DNA of 40,325 nucleotides from Phycisphaerales bacterium (GCA_003171335.1 PMYD01000047.1:1-40325), one strand, 5' to 3'. Numbered from the stretch's first letter, positions 1-10,010 are shown. Program-made: numbers and translations. Notes: generated from the sequence alone by a model not told the origin.

Positions 1-207
1 TATTACTCAGTAATATTCGCCACAACGTTTGTAACACTTACCGGAAAGATCCGGCCGCTTCTGTGCGGCCGCCTCCCGCTTCTCCGGCCGTTCCTACAGC
101 TTATAGCCTACAGCCTCACGCCACGAAATTGGCGCGCCCCCAAGCTTGCGGAGACGAATCTTATGGGTAATGTTTAGGTCGACCTGAGATACAAATTTGA
201 AAGTCGC
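1..207. other. Leader region upstream of cstA
   Basis: No gene is visible. A perfect 7-bp stem (CGGCCGC 52-58 with GCGGCCG 65-71, six-base loop) may be the end of an upstream transcript. A small palindrome AGGTCGACCT lies about 30 bp before the cstA start and could be an operator, but nothing else supports that. I see no clear Shine-Dalgarno sequence before the ATG at 208. The 11-mer TGTAACACTTA at 30-40 recurs as one arm of the dyad at 29259-29302. Confidence 0.4.
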
Positions 208-2119
<1,912 letters not shown>

Positions 2120-2133
<14 letters not shown>

Positions 2134-2410
2134 TCTTCCGCAGGTACAGATAGGAGCCGATATCCACGAAAACCATGGCGGCATTCAGCGCGTACAGCCA
2201 GGTCACCCAGGGGATCGCCGTGGGGGCGCTCCAAGCGGTCAGGCACTTGGCGAGGATCCCGGAGATATAGCCCACCAAAATCAGTAGCAGGAAGATCAGG
2301 CTCTTGCCGCGCACGGTGCGGGCGCGCCAGGTCTTGAGGATGGAAACCGGCCAGGAGGCGCCGAAACAGACAAGCATGGCGGCTTCAAACCAGGAGGCGA
2401 TATCAGGCAT
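2120..2410 (-). CDS. Small PQ-loop/SemiSWEET-like membrane protein
   Basis: A 96-residue protein with three predicted membrane segments: about residues 6-22, 36-56 and 65-85. The layout and the short basic loop ILKTWRARTVRGKSL after a Pro-containing first helix resemble single PQ-loop (SemiSWEET-like) proteins, here with WP in place of PQ in GASWPVS. Such half-transporters form dimers and carry small solutes such as sugars; a function here is inference. I chose the internal ATG at 2410 because residues before it are Pro-rich and uninformative and the conserved part starts right after it. It converges on cstA with a 14-bp overlap, and the cupin gene lies upstream on the same strand. Confidence 0.7.
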
Positions 2411-2486
2411 AGGGTGTCTTTCAGGAAAGTCAAAGGGCAGGGTAGCCGGCCAGGGCGGGAGGGGAGCATCAAAAGGCAACGCCCCC

Positions 2487-2786
2487 TCAGCCGCCCGTCT
2501 GGAAGCGCAGGCACACCAGCCGCTGTTCGGCGGTGTTGGCGATGGTGCAGTCGCCCTCGGGCACGATCAGGTTGCCGGCGGACAATTCTTGTGCGGCCTT
2601 GCCATCGCTGATGCGGGCGCTGCCGGTGACGATGTACACCACGGTGGCCGGGCCGCTGATGGAGGTCTCCTGGGCCTTCTCCAGGCACAGCAGATCGACC
2701 GCCCCGGATGGCAAGTCCAGAAGGTGCACCCGCTGCGACCGGGCCGAACTGAAACGCACCTTGGCGATGGCGTTGACCGAATTCAT
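2487..2786 (-). CDS. Small cupin-domain protein
   Basis: A 99-residue protein with the pattern of a single-domain cupin beta barrel: hydrophobic strands, the turn GPATVVYIVTGSARISDG, and SAGNLIVPEGD (GxxxxVPxG-like second motif). The usual cupin metal histidines are largely missing from these motifs, so it may bind a ligand without metal or be a sensor rather than an enzyme. The ATG at 2786 is preceded by GGAAGG at good spacing, which favours it over the upstream ATG at 2825 that lies inside the AAATTTGAAATTT repeat. It is followed 76 bp later by the PQ-loop-like gene on the same strand. Confidence 0.7.
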   Translation of the reverse strand: MNSVNAIAKVRFSSARSQRVHLLDLPSGAVDLLCLEKAQETSISGPATVVYIVTGSARISDGKAAQELSAGNLIVPEGDCTIANTAEQRLVCLRFQTGG

Positions 2787-2810
2787 GACCTGACCTTCCA
2801 AGAGATTGCA

Positions 2811-2924
2811 AAATTCAAATTTCAAATTTCAAATTTAACGGAAAGAACGGCCATACGCAAATGCGGATCGAAACTTTCGTATCGAGTCCCTAAATTTGAA
2901 ATTGGCAATTTGAAATTTGAAATT
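2811..2924. repeat. AAATTTGAAATTT inverted-repeat element
   Basis: A 114-bp AT-rich element in GC-rich surroundings. The left arm (2811-2837) is built from repeated AAATTTC steps and the right arm (2891-2924) is its inverted counterpart with TTTGAAATTTGAAATT. The interior (2838-2890) is not repetitive. It fills the space between the unknown membrane gene (stop at 2928) and the cupin gene (start 2786), both on the minus strand. It would form a long weak hairpin in their mRNA. It looks like a non-autonomous mobile or REP-type repeat. Confidence 0.75.
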
Positions 2925-2927
2925 CCC

Positions 2928-3686
2928 TCAGTTTCCCCACCAGAACGCCCGCCAGGCGCAGCGCAGGCCGGCGGTGGACCAGGCGGCCGCGGCGAGGGCC
3001 CACCACAGGAGGGCACAGACCTGCCAGCCGACGGCGGGGGCGGGGTAATCCTGGCCGACCCGGGCCAGATGATACATCACCGGCTGCTCGGACCAGAAAA
3101 AGCCGATTGGCCGCAGCAGCAGGGAAAGGCTTTGCAACGGGTTGATCGCCGCCGCCGCCGCGGCGACCCGGTATTGCCAGGGGCCTGGCAGGTGAAGAAC
3201 CAGGCCGGCCGACCAGAGCAGCGAAGCGCAGCCGAGAAACGATGCGGCCGAGAGGGCCATGGCCGCCGCACCGCGGGAAAGCGGCGTTTTAGCGAGGCGG
3301 ACCACTCCCGCCGCCGCCAGGCAAAAGCCCAGCCACAGCAAATACAGTCGCCACGCCAAAGACCACGTGACGACCGGGCCGGTAAGGGCGATCACCAGCA
3401 GCGCGATTGCCCCCGCATCCGCCAGGATGGCGGTCCGCAAAAGGGCGGCCAGCGCATCTTCGGCCCCGGCGGCCAGAGGGCCGGCCGCCAGGGCGATCCA
3501 CACGGTCAGGGCCATCAGGGCCAGGACATCCGCCTGCGCCGCAGCGCGTTGGGCCGACAGCGCGCCATACCGCGGCAGCAGGCCTAGCAGCACCGTGGCC
3601 GCCGCGCAGGCGATCAGGACCGGCGCGAGTCGTCGGTGCCGCCCGGCGGGGGCGAGGGCGAAGGATGGTGCCGCATGGTCAATCAT
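2928..3686 (-). CDS. Integral membrane protein of unknown function
   Basis: A 252-residue Ala/Leu-rich protein with about six predicted membrane segments, for example VLIACAAATVLLGLLP, VLALMALTVWIALAAG, AIALLVIALTGPVVTW and LYLLWLGFCLAAAGVV. A short basic N-terminus precedes the first segment. One longer loop (about residues 195-220, FFWSEQPVMYHLARVGQDYPAP) carries most of the charged and aromatic residues. I do not recognise a family. It lies downstream of the HtrA gene on the same strand, beyond a strong hairpin, and its stop is 3 bp from the AAATTTGAAATTT element. ATG at 3686 has no clear Shine-Dalgarno sequence. Confidence 0.65.
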   Translation of the reverse strand: MIDHAAPSFALAPAGRHRRLAPVLIACAAATVLLGLLPRYGALSAQRAAAQADVLALMALTVWIALAAGPLAAGAEDALAALLRTAILADAGAIALLVIALTGPVVTWSLAWRLYLLWLGFCLAAAGVVRLAKTPLSRGAAAMALSAASFLGCASLLWSAGLVLHLPGPWQYRVAAAAAAINPLQSLSLLLRPIGFFWSEQPVMYHLARVGQDYPAPAVGWQVCALLWWALAAAAWSTAGLRCAWRAFWWGN

Positions 3687-3701
3687 GAATCAGCAAAAGG
3701 C

Positions 3702-3743
3702 GGCCTGACCGCGGCGGGAGCTTATCCCGCCAGCGGCCAGGCC
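3702..3743 (-). terminator. Hairpin between htrA-like gene and membrane gene
   Basis: A long interrupted stem (GGCCTG and GCGGGA paired with TCCCGC and CAGGCC, loop GCTTA) lies 30 bp past the protease stop. On the minus strand it is followed by a short T run (CCTTTTG). This may be a terminator or attenuator; the U tract is short, so partial read-through is likely. Confidence 0.5.
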
Positions 3744-3773
3744 CGTGGTTTCGCACGTTTCTTGTTCGGTGGC

Positions 3774-5273
3774 CTATTCCTTGTCCGATCCCTTATCTTT
3801 GTTCTCCGCGTCGATCAGCAGCAGAGTCTTGCCCGCTCCATCCGGCCCCTCGACGTGAATGGCGACGCCCTGCTTCGTGTCGGCCTTGTGCATGGCCTCG
3901 TTGAAGTCCTGGACAGAGTGGATCGACTGCTCGTCCACCTCGATGATCTTCAATCCCGGCTGCAATCCGGCCTGGAGCGCGCTGGCCGAACTGACCTCGG
4001 TGATGACGACGCCGGCGGCGCTGCGGTTGTAGCCGAATCGCTGCGCCAGCGAGGGGGTCATTTCATTCACTTTAAGACCGATTCCCTCGGCGCCGCGGGT
4101 CTCGGTACTACTGCTGCGGCCCTGCAAGCCGAAGGTCTTGCCCATGTTCTCAGGCTGCTCGCCGATGGTGACGGGAAGCTCGACCTCCTTGCCGCGGCGT
4201 TTCAGCACGAAGGTGTGCTTGCTGAGCGGCGCCATTTCAGCCACGAGGAAGCGCAGGCCCTCGCTCTCCTTGAGCTTCTGGCCGTCAATGGAGAGGATGA
4301 CATCGCCCGCCCGGAGGCCGCCCTGTGCGGCGGGAGAGCCATCCAGCACGCCCCGCACGCGCAGGCCCACGCCCGGCGCATCGTCAAACTGAATGCCCAG
4401 GTAGCCGCGGGTCACCTTGCCTTTCTCGATGAGCTGCGTCATGACGGACTTGATCAGGTTGGAAGGAATGGCCAGGCCGATGCCGGCGTTCTGGCCGATG
4501 CCGCCGGGCGTGACGATAGCCGTGTTGATGCCGATCACCTTGGCCCGCATGTTCACCAGCGGACCGCCGCTGTTGCCGCGGTTGATGGCGGCGTCGGTCT
4601 GGAGGAAATCCTCGTACTGGTCCTTGTCGTTGCCGCGCGTGGTGTGCCGGCCCTTGCCGGAGATGATGCCGGCCGTCACGGTGTGTTCCAGGCCCGCCGG
4701 CGAGCCAATCGCCAGCACCCAGTCGCCGACTTCCATCTCGTCCGAGTCCCCAAGCTGGGCCGCGATGAGCCCATCGGCCTTGATCTTGATGATGGCCAGA
4801 TCCGTCTTGGGATCGGATCGGATCCACTCGGCTTTCAAGTCTCGGTGGTCCGGCAGGATGACCTTAACCTCGTTGGCATCCTCCACGACATGGTAATTCG
4901 TCAGCACATAGCCCTTTTCGGCGTCGACGACCAGGCCGCTGCCCAGGCCCTGCATCTCATGCGGGCCGCGCGGGATGAACCGGCGGAATTCCGGCGGAAG
5001 CATGTCCTCGCCCTGGCTCTCCTCGTTGCCGGTGAACACCTGCGTGACGCGAATCTCCACCACGGCCGGTACGACCGCCTTGGCCACGCTGCGGAACTGC
5101 CGGCTGAGCTGGTCGGCGGGGGCCATGCCGTCCAGGGCTTCCATCGTGGCCGCGTTTTCGCCGCGCGCCGCCGCATAGGCCATGCGCTGCGCCATCACCG
5201 GCCCGAAATGCAGACCCGCGAAAACCACCAACACGGCCGCCAGAATGATCAGAATCGTTGTCTTATTTGCCAT
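3774..5273 (-). CDS. HtrA/DegP-family periplasmic serine protease with two PDZ domains
   Basis: A 499-residue HtrA (Do-type) protease that degrades or refolds damaged envelope proteins. An N-terminal signal anchor (residues 5-22) is followed by the trypsin-like domain, about 60-285, with the triad His128 (TNYHVV), Asp158 (TDLAII) and Ser235 (GNSGGP). PDZ1 spans about 288-370 (RGYLGIQF) and PDZ2 about 395-495. Two PDZ domains and the length match DegP/DegQ. The ATG at 5273 is preceded by AGGAG about 11 bp upstream. It is followed by a hairpin at 3702-3743. A second trypsin-like protease without PDZ domains lies at 19470. The YfhO-like gene is upstream on the same strand, 111 bp away. Confidence 0.95.
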   Translation of the reverse strand: MANKTTILIILAAVLVVFAGLHFGPVMAQRMAYAAARGENAATMEALDGMAPADQLSRQFRSVAKAVVPAVVEIRVTQVFTGNEESQGEDMLPPEFRRFIPRGPHEMQGLGSGLVVDAEKGYVLTNYHVVEDANEVKVILPDHRDLKAEWIRSDPKTDLAIIKIKADGLIAAQLGDSDEMEVGDWVLAIGSPAGLEHTVTAGIISGKGRHTTRGNDKDQYEDFLQTDAAINRGNSGGPLVNMRAKVIGINTAIVTPGGIGQNAGIGLAIPSNLIKSVMTQLIEKGKVTRGYLGIQFDDAPGVGLRVRGVLDGSPAAQGGLRAGDVILSIDGQKLKESEGLRFLVAEMAPLSKHTFVLKRRGKEVELPVTIGEQPENMGKTFGLQGRSSSTETRGAEGIGLKVNEMTPSLAQRFGYNRSAAGVVITEVSSASALQAGLQPGLKIIEVDEQSIHSVQDFNEAMHKADTKQGVAIHVEGPDGAGKTLLLIDAENKDKGSDKE

Positions 5274-5384
5274 GGACTGCTCGCTCCTATTTCGTTGGCC
5301 CTCTTAAGACGACTGCGGGGCTCTTCTTATTACGTTGTCGTCAAGACGGCGGTTTGGTTGCACGCCGGGTACGAATCGCTGCAC

Positions 5385-8324
5385 TTAATTTTCGGCAGAA
5401 TCAGGAGTTGCCTCCACCCAAACGGTGCCCACTCCGTTTGCCGGCCGGCACGTGGCCGACCACGGCCGCGGGCAACCCGGCAGCCCCGACGAATCGCTCC
5501 CGAACCGCAGGCGTCCCGCCGGCGCAGGTGCAGTCATCAGCGCCTCTTGTGTCAGGTCGAACTCCTCCGGCCGCCAACGCAGGGCCTCGATCACCGCGTC
5601 CTCATCCGCCAGCACCTGCGCGCGGCTGATGGTATATGTTCTCGGCAGGCACAGCCGGTTTCGGTATACGTAAATTGTAGTCGCCTGGTCGCCCATTGTT
5701 TCGTACGAGGCCAGCAATTCGTACACGGGTTCGCCGGCCGACAGCCGGCCGCCCAGGTTCACCGGCCGCTCCCAACACGAGGCGACCAGATGCACATCGC
5801 GCACCTCGATGGGGGTTTCGCTCCAGGTCTTGAGCGTGAAACGCAGATGGGCAGGCGCGCCGGGGGGCAGCTCGAATGTCCAGGCATGGTGCCGCCACTG
5901 GCGGCCGATCTGCTCGGCCGGCACGAGCAGCCGGGCACAATCATCATTGAACGCAGCGGCGGGGGAGCTGCCGGTAACCTCCGCCCAGAGCCAGTCGCCC
6001 TCGCCTTGCGGGGAACGAGCGGAAAGCTCGATGCGGTAGATCTGCCCTGGCGCCAGATCGACATCCTGTATCGCCTGGGCGGGATAGAGCAGCCACGCGC
6101 GATCGAGGCGAATGGAGTCACTATCGGCCGCGGCCCGATCCAGCCGCCACGGGCCGGTCAGCAGGTTTGGCCCATCGGCCTGCGGGGGGGCGTTGGGGTC
6201 GGCAATGATGACGGATTCGACGACCTGGCGAAAGGGCTCCTGGCACAGGAGAAACCGCACGTTGTACAGGCTCAGCAGGTGGTTTCGTCGGACCAGCCAA
6301 GCCCAGTCGCGGCTGTAGCCGAAGATTCGCAACCCGAACAGGTGAGCGTATGCGGGGGTCTGAAAAGGGCCATAACCGGCCAGGCTCTCCACCCCGTACA
6401 GGCCGGAGGTTTTCGGCGCCAGCGCCGCCGCCGGCCGGACGAAATAATCGTTCGTCAGGTGCAGCACGCGGAAGGGTTGGTCCGCGGAAAACGCCTTCAC
6501 CAGCTCGGCCGTGGCGGATCGATTCGGATCAATCGCGGCGGCGGCGGGATTGGCCGGCATGTCCACCGCGCGGGCGATGATGAGCAAGTCGAATACCAGG
6601 CAGGCCACGAGCAGCCAGGCCCGGCGGTGGGGCCGCTTCAGGAAGAGCACCACAACTCCCGCGCTGACCGACCAGATCGCCCAGGGAACCCCCAACGCCG
6701 GGTTGGCCGGCGAAAGCGCCCGCCACACATCCGCCGGGCCGCCGACGAAGGGGCCGCCGAAATGCTCGGGAAACAGCCCTTGCAGCAGCACGGTCAACAG
6801 TGCCATCACGCCCAGGACCGCCAACATGACGGCCGGCAGAAAGAGCAGCATGCCGCGGCGGAAGCTGACACAGAGCCTGGTGGCACAGGCTTCCAGCCTG
6901 GGTTCGGTGGCACAGGCTTTCAGCCTGGGTTCGGTGGCACAGGCTTTCAGCCTGGGGTTGGTGGCACAGGCTTTCAGCCTGTGTTCTTCCGGCAGTTGGG
7001 AATCGGTAGGGGACACAGGCTGAAAGCCTGTGCCACCAGAACATACGTGCAGGCCGATCGCCGCCAGCACCGCCAGCGCCAGGTCCGCTACCTCCAGCCA
7101 GCGCGCCGGCGCGCGAATGATGTTCAGCACGGGCAGCTTGTGCATCACCCAGAAGACCGGCGGCAGGTAGTAGCCCAGCATCAGCACGGCAGAGCCCAGC
7201 AGCAGGCCGCCCCAGAGTTTGACGGTCCCGCTCCACGGCCCGCCGGCTCTCCGCCGCCACAGTCGCCACAGGGCGACCAGGGCCAGCACCAGCGTCAGCA
7301 GGCCCACGTAGCCCAGCGTTTCGCACAGGTGCCAGGCGCCCCACCAGGGCTGCTGCACCCAGCGATTGGGCGTGCGGCAGCCCATCAGCAGCGGGAACAT
7401 CGACAGCACAATGTTCGTCGGCGGAAAGCTGTTCTCGCCGGCGATGGCGAAACCCACGTGCTGCCGCGTGGCGGCCGCCAGCAGTTCGAACGAACTGACA
7501 ATCTGCGGCCCCAAGGCCAGCAAGCCGATGGCCGCACCGCCGGCCGTGACCGCCAGGCTCTGGCCCAGCGGCCTCCCGCGAAGGAGCAGGTAGATGATCC
7601 AGATGATCGAGGTATTGACGAACGCCGGCCAGTGGCCGCCGGACAGGGCCAGGTACACGATAAATGGCATCGCCACCAGCGTTCGTCGCGGCCGGTCGCG
7701 CGAACATTCGATGGCCCACAGGCCCCAGCCCAGCATGGCGGCCGTGGCGATCATCGACAGGTGCACACGGTGTCCGATCATGAAGCCGCAATATTGGAAC
7801 GCGGTCGCTCCAAAGGCCGCCGCGGTGAGGTTCACGCCCAGCCGCCGCAGGTACATGTAAGCGCCCAGCCCCGCCAGGGCGAAGGCGATAAAGATGTTGA
7901 GCGCGTACGCCGGCAGCGGCGGCAGGGCGGCAAAGAGCCACGTCGGCGGATACATGACTGCCGCTTGCGGGTCGGCGGCCAGCGGCATGCCACACTGCTC
8001 GTACGGGTTCCACGCCGGCCATCGCCCGGCGGCCAGCTCGCGGCCGACCAGCGTCCGCATGGGAAAGAAATAAACCAGGTCGTCCTCGCCGGCCGATACG
8101 GGCGTGCGCCACAGCGGGAACAGCATCAGCATGGGCCCGAAGGCGAGCCAGGCCAAGACGGCCAGGCGCGCCGCCTGCGTCCAGGCGCCGCCGGTATCGC
8201 CCCCCGCCGGGGTCGCCGAAAATGTTGCGAACGGCATTGCACCCGGCCTCAGTGGGCCGCTCTGCGGCGGGTCGCCGCCGCCGGTAGAAGAAGATCCAGA
8301 CGACTTATTCTCGGGACCGAGCAT
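5385..8324 (-). CDS. YfhO-like large membrane protein with in-frame repeat insertion
   Basis: About 979 residues. The first half has about 11-13 membrane segments and the start of a YfhO/GT-C-like fold: GEDDLVYFFPMRTLVG, then WNPYEQCGMPLAADPQ and MYPPTWLF. YfhO proteins are linked to glycosylation of envelope polymers. The C-terminal third is a soluble extracytoplasmic beta-rich region (YRIELSARSPQGEGDW...). Near the middle, right after a membrane segment, the protein contains GTGFQPV and then four copies of a 9-residue unit (RLKACATEP), encoded by the DNA repeats at 6881-7035. The longest frame begins at a TTG (8414); I use the ATG at 8324, and the ATG at 8237 (GAGG upstream) is equally possible. 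The function is inferred from family only. Confidence 0.85.
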   Translation of the reverse strand: MLGPENKSSGSSSTGGGDPPQSGPLRPGAMPFATFSATPAGGDTGGAWTQAARLAVLAWLAFGPMLMLFPLWRTPVSAGEDDLVYFFPMRTLVGRELAAGRWPAWNPYEQCGMPLAADPQAAVMYPPTWLFAALPPLPAYALNIFIAFALAGLGAYMYLRRLGVNLTAAAFGATAFQYCGFMIGHRVHLSMIATAAMLGWGLWAIECSRDRPRRTLVAMPFIVYLALSGGHWPAFVNTSIIWIIYLLLRGRPLGQSLAVTAGGAAIGLLALGPQIVSSFELLAAATRQHVGFAIAGENSFPPTNIVLSMFPLLMGCRTPNRWVQQPWWGAWHLCETLGYVGLLTLVLALVALWRLWRRRAGGPWSGTVKLWGGLLLGSAVLMLGYYLPPVFWVMHKLPVLNIIRAPARWLEVADLALAVLAAIGLHVCSGGTGFQPVSPTDSQLPEEHRLKACATNPRLKACATEPRLKACATEPRLEACATRLCVSFRRGMLLFLPAVMLAVLGVMALLTVLLQGLFPEHFGGPFVGGPADVWRALSPANPALGVPWAIWSVSAGVVVLFLKRPHRRAWLLVACLVFDLLIIARAVDMPANPAAAAIDPNRSATAELVKAFSADQPFRVLHLTNDYFVRPAAALAPKTSGLYGVESLAGYGPFQTPAYAHLFGLRIFGYSRDWAWLVRRNHLLSLYNVRFLLCQEPFRQVVESVIIADPNAPPQADGPNLLTGPWRLDRAAADSDSIRLDRAWLLYPAQAIQDVDLAPGQIYRIELSARSPQGEGDWLWAEVTGSSPAAAFNDDCARLLVPAEQIGRQWRHHAWTFELPPGAPAHLRFTLKTWSETPIEVRDVHLVASCWERPVNLGGRLSAGEPVYELLASYETMGDQATTIYVYRNRLCLPRTYTISRAQVLADEDAVIEALRWRPEEFDLTQEALMTAPAPAGRLRFGSDSSGLPGCPRPWSATCRPANGVGTVWVEATPDSAEN
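6881..7035. repeat. CACAGGCTTTCAGCCTG repeat array inside a coding sequence
   Basis: Four direct copies of TGGCACAGGCTTTCAGCCTG start at 6881, 6908, 6935 and 6962 (exact 27-bp period; the first has one mismatch). An inverted copy lies at about 7013-7035. Each unit is itself an imperfect palindrome (AGGCT..AGCCT). The 27-bp period is nine codons, so the reading frame of the host gene is kept. This kind of repeat is familiar from planctomycete genomes, usually between genes. Confidence 0.9.
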
Positions 8325-8414
8325 GGGCCGGAATTGTACTGTGCCGTGAGCGAAGAGGCCAGCAAGGCCAAGGAGACTGGAATACTCGCCCGGCGGCCCG
8401 GCTGGGGCGAGCAA

Positions 8415-8818
8415 GTGTTCGACTCGACCAACGTTGGGCGATGCGACGTGAGGATCGTGGTCAGTGACGACTTTGAAGATCTGTCGGTGGTCGATGAACG
8501 TCGATCACTTGATTGGAGGCAAGGAGGCCACCTGGTCTATTCGGCCGCCATTGCCACAAGGTCCGATAATGTATATTATGTTACACAGGCGATGGGGGTG
8601 CCAATCGCGGGCAAACGCCACAAGTTCTTTTGCTGCAAGCGATAAGCGTTCATGCGTCGCGATTGTGAATAACTGCAAAGCTCACATGTGGATGTGTTGT
8701 GCGGAATCTCACTGCGCCGCCCTGAATCTCAGGTGTGCGTGACGCACACCTGCAGCCTCCGCCCCGAGCAATGCGAAATCTCCACGTGTGCGTGACGCAC
8801 ACCTGAGCCTGTGGCCCC
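8415..8818. other. Gene-free spacer with two palindromes
   Basis: I see no convincing gene in this stretch upstream of the YfhO-like gene. It is less GC-rich than its flanks around 8560-8700. It holds the two GTGTGCGTGACGCACAC palindromes described separately, and no tRNA or ribosome-binding site linked to a plausible frame. Confidence 0.4.
8730..8803. repeat. Two AGGTGTGCGTGACGCACACCT palindromes
   Basis: The first copy at 8730-8752 is perfect: AGGTGTGCGT, GA, CGCACACCT flanked by C and G. The second at 8786-8804 keeps the core GTGTGCGTGACGCACAC. They lie 55 bp apart, between the ends of nothing and the terminator of the small-protein operon. REP-type element. Confidence 0.8.
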
Positions 8819-8862
8819 AAAAACAGCGAGACGGAGCGCAGGTTAGCGCACCCGTCTCGCTG
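8819..8862 (-). terminator. Intrinsic terminator of the small exported protein operon
   Basis: On the minus strand, 21 bp after the stop at 8883, an 11-bp perfect stem (CAGCGAGACGG with CCGTCTCGCTG, 17-nt loop) is followed at once by TTTTTGG. This is a textbook rho-independent terminator. Confidence 0.9.
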
Positions 8863-8882
8863 GATTATCTTGTTGTCTTCGC

Positions 8883-9206
8883 TTACCGCGGCGGCGGGAC
8901 CGGCGCAACGCCCCCGCGCGCCGCATCGAAATACTGGTCCAGCGGGATGATCAGCGGTGCGCCCAGCTCCACGCCGCTGCCCGTGTCGTTGAGGCCGTAC
9001 ACGTTGAGCCGCTCGACCGAGTTGTCGATCACGACCTGCACCTCGCGGTCGGCTCGCACGCCCAGCGACACCGCCACGTAATCGCCGCCGCGGCTCTCGG
9101 AGTTACCGGCCACGGCCTGATCGGCCTGGCCGATGAAGATCACGGCCACCATCAGCAGCACTGCCGTGGCCGAAAGCAATCCGATAGTCACATTCTGCTT
9201 ATTCAT
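8883..9206 (-). CDS. Small exported protein A, unknown function
   Basis: A 107-residue protein with an N-terminal hydrophobic segment (about residues 8-28, TIGLLSATAVLLMVAVIFIG) acting as a signal peptide or anchor. The rest is a short beta-rich region with RGGDYVAVSLGV and REVQVVIDNSVERLNVYGLN. The tail is Pro-rich (APVPPPR). The ATG at 9206 has AGGAGAG at ideal spacing. The pattern RG..Y......AD....V.VID....R...Y.L is shared with the next gene upstream (9249-9536), so the two look like diverged duplicates. It is the last gene before a strong terminator. I do not recognise the family. Confidence 0.7.
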   Translation of the reverse strand: MNKQNVTIGLLSATAVLLMVAVIFIGQADQAVAGNSESRGGDYVAVSLGVRADREVQVVIDNSVERLNVYGLNDTGSGVELGAPLIIPLDQYFDAARGGVAPVPPPR

Positions 9207-9248
9207 GGTTCTCTCCTGGCAGATCCACACGGTCTTGCACGATGCACG

Positions 9249-9536
9249 CTAGCGGCCCTGGATCGGGAAATCGCGCGCCAAATCGCGCGGCGGCAGTTTC
9301 TGCCAGGCCCAGGTCGGATGCGTGGTGTCCAGGCGGAAGATGCCCATCATTCGCCGGTTCGTGTCGATCACATACAGGATCTGTCCGTTTCGATCGGCCT
9401 GCCCGGCGTTTATGATGTAGCTGGCCTGGCCTCGCCGCACCTGGCCCCAGGCCGGCTGGCCGCCGGCGTGAAACACCAGGGTCGCCACCAGCGCCAGGTT
9501 CACGCAAACCAGGACTCCGATGATGAATTTCTTCAT
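9249..9536 (-). CDS. Small exported protein B, unknown function, paralogue of protein A
   Basis: A 95-residue protein with a signal peptide-like start (KKFIIGVLVCVNLALVATLVF) and the short region RGQASYIINAGQADRNGQ, ILYVIDTNRRMMGIFRLD. This aligns by eye with RGGDYVAVSLGVRADREVQ, VVIDNSVERLNVYGLN of the next gene. The strand pattern (hydrophobic strand, ID, turn with N.R, aromatic strand) resembles one blade of a beta propeller, but a single blade cannot fold alone, so it may oligomerise or bind a partner. ATG at 9536 has CAGGAGA upstream. It is 42 bp from the downstream gene start and likely co-transcribed. Confidence 0.7.
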   Translation of the reverse strand: MKKFIIGVLVCVNLALVATLVFHAGGQPAWGQVRRGQASYIINAGQADRNGQILYVIDTNRRMMGIFRLDTTHPTWAWQKLPPRDLARDFPIQGR

Positions 9537-9685
9537 GCCTCTGTCTCCTGTCAGCTCACTTGACGACCGGAACAGCGGAACAACGATCGGCCGCGACCAC
9601 AATCTGTTAGACAATCCCCACCGCCGCCGGTTAGCGACCGCGTTGGCCGGCCCGGAGCCCGCGGCCTCGGCAATGCGGCGGCCGC

Positions 9686-9889
9686 TTAATCCAGGTGGGT
9701 TCGCCGGGCGTTCTTGAACGCCACCAGCAGCATGGCCACAAAGAACAGGACCAGCGCCAGCCAGTTCTTCCACGAACCGGAGGCATGGGCCTCGGTGGGC
9801 GTAAAGCCATCATTGGGGGCCCCCATCGCCGCCGCGGCGCTTACCAGCAGGCCCGACAACGCAATCGCGCTTTGACGAAGGATCTTCAT
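9686..9889 (-). CDS. 67-residue membrane protein, probably leaderless
   Basis: A 67-residue protein with a signal-like segment (residues 5-22, SAIALSGLLVSAAAAMGA) and a C-terminal membrane helix (about 43-59, LALVLFFVAMLLVAF) followed by a basic end, KNARRTHLD. I do not recognise it. The ATG at 9889 starts 7 bp after a perfect TATAAT, so the transcript probably begins at or next to the start codon. It is the first gene of a three-gene run of small exported or membrane proteins ending at the terminator at 8819. The 149 bp between it and protein B hold no gene. Confidence 0.65.
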   Translation of the reverse strand: MKILRQSAIALSGLLVSAAAAMGAPNDGFTPTEAHASGSWKNWLALVLFFVAMLLVAFKNARRTHLD

Positions 9890-9896
9890 GCCACCG

Positions 9897-9924
9897 ATTA
9901 TAACGGCCGGCCCGGCCGGTTCAA
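9897..9924 (-). promoter_or_regulatory. Sigma70-type promoter of the small-protein operon
   Basis: On the minus strand, TTGAAC (9924-9919), a 16-bp GC-rich spacer and TATAAT (9902-9897). The predicted start of transcription, about 7 nt downstream, coincides with the A of the ATG at 9889. Confidence 0.75.
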
Positions 9925-9980
9925 CTGTCCGCCGGCCGGAGAAAGAAGCGGCCGAGAAAGAATTCGCCACCGGCTCCGCC

Positions 9981-10010
9981 TTGACGCTCCCGTATCCCAG
10001 CCGGTATAGT
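9981..10010 (+). promoter_or_regulatory. Promoter of tRNA-Ser
   Basis: TTGACG at 9981-9986 and TATAGT at 10005-10010 are separated by 18 bp and lie about 48 bp before the tRNA. A perfect hairpin GCGGGCC TCA GGCCCGC (10036-10052) lies in the leader and may be a processing signal or another short palindromic repeat. Confidence 0.75.

Noticed and set aside
3636..8645. A 1669-codon open frame on the plus strand
   Set aside because: It is antisense to the HtrA protease and the YfhO-like gene, whose motifs are certain. Its translation is rich in Arg, Gln and His, as expected for a GC-rich shadow frame.
8464..8742. A 92-codon plus-strand gene
   Set aside because: Cys-rich, no ribosome-binding site, runs into the palindromic repeat; likely spurious.
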